Below, one piece after another: positions 56,479-64,000 of a DNA stretch of 64,000 nt (position 1 is its first letter; every line of letters starts with the position of its first letter). Position numbers and translations under genes: made by a program. This DNA is from Geminocystis herdmanii PCC 6308 (GTDB lineage: Bacteria > Cyanobacteriota > Cyanobacteriia > Cyanobacteriales > Cyanobacteriaceae): contig NZ_CM001775.1 in NCBI RefSeq assembly GCF_000332235.1, forward strand, positions 2,713 to 66,712, given 5' to 3'. The notes beneath the pieces are model-generated. The model worked only from the letters and a program-made list of their open reading frames with translations. It did not search any database and had not been told where the DNA came from.

Positions 56479-56817
56479 CTAATGACTTGTGGATAAAGAC
56501 GGCGTAGTCACTTTTACTTGAGGTTTAATTACTCTTAAACTAGGGAAAAGAAAATGATTTTCCTCTACATATTGAGCTCCAAATAGTCCTTTTTCAGCCC
56601 AAAAATATCGATCGGTAGTATGCTCATTTCTTTTAACTACTAAAAGGGCAGGAGGGGTAATTCCGTTCGCTCGAATATGTTTTCGAGCTGCAGTAACGGG
56701 CTTATCTTCTCCACTTTCGATATAGTAGTGAGGTACAAGTTCTAAAATTTTTCGACCCTCAAGGCGGCGGCGACTTTTACGCTTCCTTTTCCGTGCCAAC
56801 CTTACTTCCTCCTTCAT
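56479..56817 (-). CDS. DUF3155-domain protein
   Basis: 112 residues. RKRKSRRRLEGRKILELVPH followed by TTDRYFWAEKGLFGAQYVEE is the DUF3155 pattern, restricted largely to cyanobacteria. The highly basic start suggests nucleic-acid binding, which is not proven. Confidence 0.85.
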   Translation of the reverse strand: MKEEVRLARKRKRKSRRRLEGRKILELVPHYYIESGEDKPVTAARKHIRANGITPPALLVVKRNEHTTDRYFWAEKGLFGAQYVEENHFLFPSLRVIKPQVKVTTPSLSTSH

Positions 56818-57083
56818 AAGTTAAATGCCATATTTACTACATTTTCGAGAATTATATAACGTTTTGCTTGAAAAGTCAATAGAAGAATGGAAAATGGAAA
56901 ATGGAAAATGGAGAATGGCGAATTAAACCTTTTCAAAAATTTTTAGTTCAATTTATTGAACGTTAAATATTAGCCGTGTAATGAATTACACGGTGGGTTA
57001 TTAATTAACGCCTATTGCCTAATTGCCTATTACTCATTTCTCATTCCTAAATATATACTGCTGATTATTTTTGATTAAATCTG

Positions 57084-58694
57084 ATGATAATAAGTTTAAT
57101 TTGGGTTTTATTTATGGGCTTTTTTGCAGGACAAATTGCCCGTAGATTAAAGTTACCCCCCTTAGTAGGGATGATTTTAATTGGTATTATTCTAGGCTCT
57201 CAAGTCGGCAATATTCTTAGTGAGAGTATGTTAGAATCCGCCGACTCTTTTCGGGTTATTGCTGTTATGGTTATTCTCATGAAGGCTGGATTAGGATTAG
57301 ATGCGGATAAACTATCAAAACAAGGTACAGTGGCACTCAGATTAGGATTTTTACCTGCTAGTTGTGAATCGATCGTGGTGGCTTTAGTTTCAATGTGGCT
57401 TTTAGATTTTGATTTCGCTACGGGTTTATTATTGGGGTGTATTATTGGTGCAGAATCTCCGGCGGTAATTGTACCGGGGATGTTACGGCTAAAAAGTTTG
57501 GGTTGGGGGGTAGAAAAAGGCATTAGTGATGCGATTTTGACGGGGAGCGCTTTATCGGATGTAATGTTGTTATTAGTTTTTAGTTTGTTATTAGCTTTTT
57601 TTGCTAATACTAGCGAAGGATTTACTTTCGCTAATTTTCATCTTACGGCTTTACAATTATTACCATTTCAGATAATCATACAAATTTCTTTAGGTATTTT
57701 AATGGGGTGGGCAACGGCTCACATTTTAGTCTCTTTATTACGCCGTCAAAAATGGACGCAAAACAGTACTCAAGATGCTTTAATTACCGTGATAATTGCT
57801 TTATTTTTAGTGGTTAGTGCGGAAAATTATCCTTTTTTCTCTGGTTATTTAGCTGTTATGGCAACGGGATTTTTTCTGATTGAATTGGATGCACCTTTAG
57901 CTCGAAATTTGAGGAAGGGATTTGATAATTTATGGATTGTGGCGGAAATTATTTTGTTTGTGCTTTTAGGTGCAACTATTCCTTTAGGTGTATTGACAAA
58001 TTATCTTTTACTGGGGATATTATTATTATCGATCGGAACGTTAATTGGACGTGGTATCGGGTGGTTTTTGTCAACATGGGGTAGTAATTGGACATGGAAA
58101 GAGCGTTTATTTTTGTTACCCGGAAATTCCGCTAAAGCCACAGTACAGGCGGCTATCGGGGGCATTCCATTAGCCCAAGGCATCGAAGGAGGGGAAACTA
58201 TTTTAGCTATAGCGGCACTATCAATATTAATAACAGCGCCTTTAGGGGCGTGGGGTATTCCCACTTTTGCCCCCAAGTTATTAGAAAAAGGTGAAATTGA
58301 TCCCACTAAAATTAATCTTACTCAAAAAAGTATCTTATTAACCCCTATTCCTGCCGATGCAACTTTAACGGGAATTTTACTCAAAACCGCAGAGATAGCC
58401 AGAAAAAGCGATAGTGAAGTGATTGTGCTTCATGTCACCGATGAAGAAAACTCAGAAATTTTGAGGGAAATAGAGACAAAAATTAAACAAGTATTAATGG
58501 ATATTAACCATCAATTAATTATTACTTCTGGAGTTATTACTGAAGAAATTGTGCGTATAGCTAAAGAATATCAAGTTACAGAAATTATCATGGGTAAACA
58601 TACTTATAACTCTTTCGATGAATTATTTGTTGGTTCAATTTCTCAAGGGGTTTTAGAAAATGCCACCGTCCCGATTATACTTGTCAATAATTAA
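57084..58694 (+). CDS. Cation:proton antiporter with USP-like domain
   Basis: 536 residues. About twelve hydrophobic segments up to residue 400 form a CPA-type Na+/H+ exchanger (GFFAGQIARRLKLPPLVGMI; GCIIGAESPAVIVPGM). The final 130 residues are a cytosolic universal-stress-like domain (SEVIVLHVTDEEN, EIIMGKHTYNS). Ion specificity is not readable. A single gene on the + strand. Confidence 0.88.
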   Translation: MIISLIWVLFMGFFAGQIARRLKLPPLVGMILIGIILGSQVGNILSESMLESADSFRVIAVMVILMKAGLGLDADKLSKQGTVALRLGFLPASCESIVVALVSMWLLDFDFATGLLLGCIIGAESPAVIVPGMLRLKSLGWGVEKGISDAILTGSALSDVMLLLVFSLLLAFFANTSEGFTFANFHLTALQLLPFQIIIQISLGILMGWATAHILVSLLRRQKWTQNSTQDALITVIIALFLVVSAENYPFFSGYLAVMATGFFLIELDAPLARNLRKGFDNLWIVAEIILFVLLGATIPLGVLTNYLLLGILLLSIGTLIGRGIGWFLSTWGSNWTWKERLFLLPGNSAKATVQAAIGGIPLAQGIEGGETILAIAALSILITAPLGAWGIPTFAPKLLEKGEIDPTKINLTQKSILLTPIPADATLTGILLKTAEIARKSDSEVIVLHVTDEENSEILREIETKIKQVLMDINHQLIITSGVITEEIVRIAKEYQVTEIIMGKHTYNSFDELFVGSISQGVLENATVPIILVNN

Positions 58695-58797
58695 CATACT
58701 TATCTCAATAATTTGTGAAATAAGGGTTAAAACCCTCACTACGAACTAATAAAGAATTATTAAATAAGTTTGTAGTAATGGCTTTAGCCTTTTCTCG

Positions 58798-61700
58798 CTA
58801 ACAAGAAAGGATAATTTTTTGGACGACATCAGGAAATTTAGTTAAGGTTTTTTCTAATAATTCTACTTCAAAACAATTAATTTGATCCTGTACAACTAAA
58901 GCATAATCTAATAAAGTTCCACAATTATACTGTAATGCTTCTTCTTCTAAACTATGGGCAAATTTTCTAATTTTAGAGGTTATTTTTGTTTGTTGTATGA
59001 TTTCCCATTGCTCCATATATTGTTCTTCTAATTTAATAATTAATTCAAATAAATCTTGATTAGTTTTACATACAGTTATCTCATGACTTTCAGAAGGTTT
59101 TATAGAGGATTGAAGAGGGATTATTTCTTCAGAAATTAATACTTTTTTTAATTCTATTACTAACTGATGGCGACTAATTGGTTTATATAAAAAACCATCC
59201 ACAAAATTACTTAATTCTTTTTTTTCTTCGGGATTTATTGATGCTGTAATCACAATAATTGGGATTTTTTTTGTGACTTCATTATCTAGTAATAAATTAA
59301 TGATAGTTTTTCCGTCAATATCGGGCATTTTTAAGTCTAAAAAGATGACATCTGGACGATATGTAACGGCTATTTGTATTGCTTCTTTACCATTATGAGC
59401 AAAGATTAATTGATGAGATGTATCGGTAAAATAAGCGTCCATTAAGTCTAAATTAGATTGAATATCATCGACTACTAAAATTCGACTAGGATTGAATTGA
59501 TCTAGGTTATGATCAGTAGAAATAACGGTATTTTCTGACGGCAAAATACTACAAGCTACTGAGGGAAATTCTACAGTAAATTTACTACCTTTATTTACTT
59601 GACTTTCTACTTTTATGTTACCGTTAAGCATGGTGACTAATTTTTTGGTAATGGTTAATCCTAAGCCTGTGCCACCATATTTACGAGTACTTTGTCCATC
59701 TTGTTGAGTAAAGGATTCAAAAATTCGATCGATCTCATGGGGGATAATACCTATTCCTGTGTCTTCGATCGAAATAGAAAAACCACAATTAGAGATATTA
59801 GGATCAATATTTTGACTATTCCTGACAATAATTTTGACATATCCTTGATCAGTAAATTTAATGGCATTACCGATTAAATTAAATAGAATTTGTCTCAATC
59901 TTACTTCATCAAAAATAACTATTTCGGGAATATAATCATCTATTTCTAAGAGTAAATCTAAGGATTTTTCTTGAGCTTTGAGATAAAAAATATTCACAAC
60001 TTCTTGCAATAAATGTAATAAATTTACCACCTCATATTGTATGGGCATTTTTCCTGCTTCAATTTTAGATAAGTCTAAAATATCGTTAATTAATGCCATT
60101 AAAGTTTCACCACTAGAAGAAATAGAATTAAGATAACTTTTTGCTCTATTATCTGTAATTAAATCTTGTAATAAATTAGAAAAACCTAAGATAGCATTCA
60201 TGGGGGTACGGATTTCATGACTCATATTTGCTAAAAATTCACTCTTAGCAATATTTGCCATTTCTGCGGATTCTTTTGCTAATTTTAATTCTTGAGATTG
60301 TCGTTTAATTTGTAAAAACAATTCCGCTTGTTCGATGGCGATACCTAATTGAGTTGATATTTTTCTTAAAAGATTTATCTGTCGAGATTGCCAAGAAAAA
60401 ACTTGATGATTATAAGCACCTAATAAACCCCATAATTCTTTACCGCAAAAAATCGGCACGATCGAAAAAGATTTAATTCCAAATTGTTGATATAATTCTA
60501 AATGACATTGAGAAAAATTAGCTAAGTTGACATCATTTACCGAAAAACTTTCTCCTTCACGATACCTTCCTCCTTGATTAGTTTTTAAAAAAGTATCATT
60601 CCAGATTCTTTTTATCTTGTCATTAACCATAGAAATTGATTCAGATTTAATGTTTTCAGCAACAAAATTCCCCCCCCCATCTGAGTCAAATTTATACACT
60701 GCCACTCGATCACAATCTAAAATATTTCTTACTTCTGCACAGGTAGTATCACAAATTACTTGAAAATCAATACTTTCTCGCATTTTGCGCATAATAGAGT
60801 TAATGGCACGCTGTAATAAAGCATTTTCTCTTAAGGCAACTTCTCTTTGTTTTTCGATCGTTACATCAATAGCAATACCATTCCAAATCACGCTACCATC
60901 GGGTAATTTTTGGGGTAAAGAATTAACTCGAATATATTTATGTTTACCGCTAGGGGTTTGAATTTGATAATCATAATGAAATTCTGTTAAATATTGACGG
61001 GATAATTCTATTACTTGATATAATTCTGATAATTGAGTTCGATCGACTAAATTAAAAATTTTATTCACATCTTGGATAACTTCTTCGGGAGTCAGTTCAA
61101 AAATATCTTTAACGGCATTACTTGCAAAAGTTATAAAATATTTTCCTTCAAAATCACAACCTAATTGAAATACCATTCCCGGCACTAAAGCTGTTATTTC
61201 TCTTAATTGTATCTCACTCTTTAAAAGATGATCTCCCATTTTTTTTACATTTTTTATCTCTGTGATAATAGCTAAATTTCCCATATAATTTGTATCGGAA
61301 TCATAGATAGGATTACAAGAAATTGTTAAATAAATAATCTTGCCATCATCTCTTTTAAATTCATATTCTAACTGTTGCCAAGACTGATAATTTTCGATTA
61401 AAAAATCTCGATTTTTGATATGGGTTTTCAGAAATTTTAACCAAGATTTTCCCATAAGTTCTTCTTCCTGACAACCTAGTAGATTTATTACGGATTCATT
61501 AACAAAACAAATATCTCCTTTTTCTGAGAAAATACAAATACCTTCTTTGATATTTTTTACCATGACGTAAAAGAGATCAAAAGCCGTATTATTAACATTT
61601 CGATCGGCATTTATCCCAAATAATATTTTGCTAGTATTTTTCCATAAAATTTGGCGATTAATACTATTGATTCTGGCATTTTTGATAAATAAAGCAATAG

Positions 61701-62241
61701 GGAATATATATAATAATTTCTGCCAAAAATCTCCGCCATAGTTATTATTTTTTTTGTTAATAATTTGATGTTGCTGGTTTAAATACTTAATTTCTTGTTG
61801 ATAACTTTTTAAGGCAGTTATTGTTTTATTTTCTAAAATAGAAAAGTCTAATTTTTCTATTTCTATATAATCAAAAATATCATAATTGTCGATAATTTTT
61901 TGTTTCCATAAATATTGTTTTTCTGAACAAAAGACAATCACTTTTGGCGGATGATAATTTTTGATATTTATAAATTCTTTAGGTAAAGAAAATTTAAAAT
62001 TTTTCAGATTTTTTACGAATAAAAAAATTAAAGGAACTTTATCATATTCAACAAAAAAATTCTCTGTATCGATCGAATAATTTGTTTCTGATAAAGAACA
62101 ATTACGATGAAGAAAAACGATATTTTGACAATAATTTTTTAACTGTTGACAAAGTCGATTATTTTGCCCGACAAACAAAATTTTCCAAGAATTATTACCC
62201 ATCAAAATTGAGTCTGCAATAATGTCTTGTTTGTATAGCAT
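58798..62241 (-). CDS. Hybrid sensor histidine kinase/response regulator
   Basis: 1147 residues. Order: a receiver-like N-terminal part (20-150), two PAS domains (about 225-330 and 345-460), a GAF domain (490-640) with a phytochrome-like NILDCDRVAVYKF, HisKA with SEFLANMSHEIRTPMN (His675), HATPase with DTGIGI and GGTGLGLTI, a receiver with VVDDIQ and FLDLKMPD, and a helical HPt-like tail (FAHSLEEEA). The GAF has no clear bilin-binding Cys, so the signal is unknown. No cognate regulator is adjacent. Confidence 0.93.
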   Translation of the reverse strand: MLYKQDIIADSILMGNNSWKILFVGQNNRLCQQLKNYCQNIVFLHRNCSLSETNYSIDTENFFVEYDKVPLIFLFVKNLKNFKFSLPKEFINIKNYHPPKVIVFCSEKQYLWKQKIIDNYDIFDYIEIEKLDFSILENKTITALKSYQQEIKYLNQQHQIINKKNNNYGGDFWQKLLYIFPIALFIKNARINSINRQILWKNTSKILFGINADRNVNNTAFDLFYVMVKNIKEGICIFSEKGDICFVNESVINLLGCQEEELMGKSWLKFLKTHIKNRDFLIENYQSWQQLEYEFKRDDGKIIYLTISCNPIYDSDTNYMGNLAIITEIKNVKKMGDHLLKSEIQLREITALVPGMVFQLGCDFEGKYFITFASNAVKDIFELTPEEVIQDVNKIFNLVDRTQLSELYQVIELSRQYLTEFHYDYQIQTPSGKHKYIRVNSLPQKLPDGSVIWNGIAIDVTIEKQREVALRENALLQRAINSIMRKMRESIDFQVICDTTCAEVRNILDCDRVAVYKFDSDGGGNFVAENIKSESISMVNDKIKRIWNDTFLKTNQGGRYREGESFSVNDVNLANFSQCHLELYQQFGIKSFSIVPIFCGKELWGLLGAYNHQVFSWQSRQINLLRKISTQLGIAIEQAELFLQIKRQSQELKLAKESAEMANIAKSEFLANMSHEIRTPMNAILGFSNLLQDLITDNRAKSYLNSISSSGETLMALINDILDLSKIEAGKMPIQYEVVNLLHLLQEVVNIFYLKAQEKSLDLLLEIDDYIPEIVIFDEVRLRQILFNLIGNAIKFTDQGYVKIIVRNSQNIDPNISNCGFSISIEDTGIGIIPHEIDRIFESFTQQDGQSTRKYGGTGLGLTITKKLVTMLNGNIKVESQVNKGSKFTVEFPSVACSILPSENTVISTDHNLDQFNPSRILVVDDIQSNLDLMDAYFTDTSHQLIFAHNGKEAIQIAVTYRPDVIFLDLKMPDIDGKTIINLLLDNEVTKKIPIIVITASINPEEKKELSNFVDGFLYKPISRHQLVIELKKVLISEEIIPLQSSIKPSESHEITVCKTNQDLFELIIKLEEQYMEQWEIIQQTKITSKIRKFAHSLEEEALQYNCGTLLDYALVVQDQINCFEVELLEKTLTKFPDVVQKIILSC

Positions 62242-62375
62242 TTTCTTTACAACATAATATGATTAACACAAAAATAAGCACTTTTAAAAGTTAACTTTTT
62301 TTGTTTAGTCTGATATTATATTTTACGATGGAATTGGTAATAATAGTCACAAAATAGCGTTGATCTTAACAAATA

Positions 62376-62771
62376 TTAATACCACTGATTGCGAGGAGAA
62401 TAATAGATAGGAGAATCTTTAACAATAAAGGGTTTTTCTTGCCAATCTACAGACCAATTTTTTTCTTTCAAATATTTAAGTAATGGCATCATCATCTCTA
62501 AATTACGACAAAACCAATATTGTTTTTCTTGATCTTCATCGATAAAGATGATTTGATATTGATAAGCATGACCAAGAGTTTTTAATAATCCGGGATATTT
62601 TTTTAACTCTTTTTTAATCTGGGATTGGGAATAGGTAATAATACTATTTTTTTGAAAATGATAAGGAATTTTAAATTTAGGTGTTTGAGGTTTTTTAGGT
62701 ATAATAGGGGTACTTAAAACGGGGCTTAATAGGGGTTTTCGTTCGGGTTTTTTCGCATAAAAGGGAAACAT
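62376..62771 (-). CDS. Hypothetical protein
   Basis: 131 residues. The first 40 are proline/lysine rich (KKPERKPLLSPVLSTPIIPK) and probably disordered; the rest is compact with aromatic clusters (QYWFCRNLEMMMPLLKYL). No family recognised. It lies between the kinase and the iron-sulfur carrier genes on the same strand. Confidence 0.7.
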   Translation of the reverse strand: MFPFYAKKPERKPLLSPVLSTPIIPKKPQTPKFKIPYHFQKNSIITYSQSQIKKELKKYPGLLKTLGHAYQYQIIFIDEDQEKQYWFCRNLEMMMPLLKYLKEKNWSVDWQEKPFIVKDSPIYYSPRNQWY

Positions 62772-62857
62772 AATAATTAATGAGGAATGAGAAATTAGGA
62801 ATGAGAGGAGTAGGTGATTGAAAACTATTCATTATTCACTATGCACTATTTGACTAT

Positions 62858-63214
62858 TTAGGTAGCGAAGGATTTACCGCAACCACAGGTTTGATTAGCG
62901 TTGGGATTGGTGAATTGAAAACCGCCTCCAATCATAGCGTTACTGTAATCTAAGACTAAGCCATATAAATATAATAGACTTTTTCGATCGCACACTAGTT
63001 TAAAACCTTCATAATCAAAAATATCATCATGTTCGGTGACATTGTTAAGATTTTCAAAATCCATCATGTAAGACATACCAGAACACCCTCCCTGTCTAAC
63101 GCCTACCCGTAAACAGAGATTTTCGTTACCTTGTTGTTGTCTTAACATTAAAACGTGTTTAAGAGCATTTTCTGTTAATTGAATACCGCTATTGGACATT
63201 ACTGCTTGTGTCAT
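62858..63214 (-). CDS. A-type iron-sulfur carrier (IscA/SufA)
   Basis: 118 residues. Three cluster cysteines: VRQGGCSGMSYMMDFE (about residue 44) and the C-terminal TCGCGKSF pair. A typical HesB/IscA-like carrier that delivers clusters to target proteins. It could be SufA or IscA; the two cannot be told apart from the sequence alone. Confidence 0.93.
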   Translation of the reverse strand: MTQAVMSNSGIQLTENALKHVLMLRQQQGNENLCLRVGVRQGGCSGMSYMMDFENLNNVTEHDDIFDYEGFKLVCDRKSLLYLYGLVLDYSNAMIGGGFQFTNPNANQTCGCGKSFAT

Positions 63215-63427
63215 AAACGTTGATTACTGATACTGGATTTATTTATCTTTCTATTCTAACGTGAGTTTTCTTTGAGTCAAAGTTTATTTAGATGGTAAAA
63301 TTTTCATTCCAAAATTATTTAAACTTTTTTCTGGAGAAGTCTAATATCTAAAGTCGATCGAATTATTTATTTTAATTAAGGCTAATTTTAATAGTATTTA
63401 GCAACTTTTAATCATTAATTTTATTAA

Positions 63428-63604
63428 TTATAAACCTGATTCCTCTAGGGCTTTTGTTAACAAATCAGCCAAATTTTCTTTTTGTGCCCATGATGTTAAA
63501 TAATTAAAATCTAAATCATGGGATTGAACTTTTAGCACCCCTAAAATATCTCGCCATTGACGCTCATAAATTTGATTTCCTTGGGGATACCTTGGGGAAT
63601 ATTG
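63428..63604 (-). pseudogene. C-terminal gene remnant, nucleotidyltransferase-like
   Basis: On the minus strand the frame reads GNQIYERQWRDILGVLKVQ, then LDFNYLTSWAQKENLADLL and TKALEESGL-stop. This is a common C-terminal ending of small nucleotidyltransferase-like proteins near toxin-antitoxin loci. The upstream part is missing, and no start lies in the open stretch. Confidence 0.55.
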
Positions 63605-63748
63605 ATTAATGGTATTTTAGGCATAGGAAAAATGAGCTATTATTTTTAACTATTGATTTTAAAACTATGATCACTATCCCGCAATTCAATAAAATTACAG
63701 GATGGTGAATTTAATTGATACCTTTACTCCTAGAGACAAAACGGGCTT

Positions 63749-64000
63749 TTAAATTTCCATCATAGCACGAGAGATCAAACTGCGTCCGATGGACTGTATG
63801 CCTGTATGTTCAAAGTAGTTGGTTGACATATCGAGGAAGGCGGCGACATAATCTAATTGATCTTCAGAAAATTCGACAAAACTATGGAGATTTTTTACTA
63901 CTTTATTTTGGGTGATGGCGTGACTGGCGACAAATCCTGTCATCCATCCCTTAACGGCAGAGAAACTATTGCCGATAAACTGTAATTGCCCTGCTGGATT
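63749..64000 (-). CDS. Hypothetical protein, 5' part outside window
   Basis: The frame is open from the window edge (NPAGQLQFIGNSFSAVKGW) through MTGFVASHAITQNKVV to a stop at 63749-63751, 83 residues seen. Methionine 63943 is likely internal because the frame and protein-like sequence continue upstream. Helical; no family recognised. Confidence 0.65.
   Translation of the reverse strand, partial: NPAGQLQFIGNSFSAVKGWMTGFVASHAITQNKVVKNLHSFVEFSEDQLDYVAAFLDMSTNYFEHTGIQSIGRSLISRAMMEI

Overview
The window is from a low-GC, unicellular-type cyanobacterium. It carries apcA-apcB-apcC and apcD (phycobilisome core), ccmK3-ccmK4 (carboxysome shell), a DUF3155 and a DUF4330 protein, a slr1658/slr1659-type regulator pair and many CGATCG-rich (HIP1-like) sites. 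A Geminocystis- or Cyanobacterium-like chromosome fits best, but that is inference from gene content and base composition.

Region 1 (1-11.9 kb) is ordinary chromosome. It has pentapeptide-repeat proteins, a tight minus-strand set lipA - HI0933-type flavoprotein - ABC ATPase, a stand-alone TnpB, a HepT/MntA toxin-antitoxin pair, an alpha/beta hydrolase, an M16-like protein without its zinc motif, a SUKH-type protein and mazG.

Region 2 (11.95-31.7 kb) is an accessory island between mazG and a tRNA-Arg/purL locus. Its core is a decaying type V-K CRISPR-associated transposon (CAST). All on the + strand are a truncated tnsC, an intact tniQ, a cas12k broken by one in-frame TGA, a recognisable tracrRNA, a two-repeat mini-array whose second repeat is degenerate, and a right end with five TnsB-type repeats closing in TGTACA. 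tnsB, the left end and the first half of tnsC are gone. An ISKra4-family element abuts the surviving tnsC codons exactly and is itself split by a 104-bp TA-flanked MITE. The cargo is a type I restriction system (hsdR, hsdM, hsdS) with a Panacea-domain protein. The hsdR product is fused in one 1044-residue frame to an N-terminal MerR-type domain resembling CvkR, the V-K CAST repressor, and a perfect CvkR-type palindrome lies between the fusion gene and cas12k. To the right are a broken integrase, a Tn3-family element with 35-bp inverted repeats and a deleted, frameshifted transposase, and a VapE-like fragment. Relics of a second tnpB and an IS4 transposase lie to the left.

Region 3 (31.7-64 kb) is housekeeping chromosome: purL, a glycosyltransferase, gpmI, purF, apcD, mreD, a THUMP RNA methyltransferase, apcABC, queA, a glutamate-type dehydrogenase, a HoxW-type protease and hypA, ccmK3-ccmK4, pepP, an antiporter, a large hybrid histidine kinase and an A-type iron-sulfur carrier. 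Between these genes are toxin-antitoxin pairs (one frameshifted) and many short repeats: two tandem arrays of one hairpin design with covarying stems, heptamer microsatellites on both sides of queA, a G-quadruplex-capable tract before purF, and a 21-bp HIP1-containing repeat inserted in frame into two neighbouring genes.
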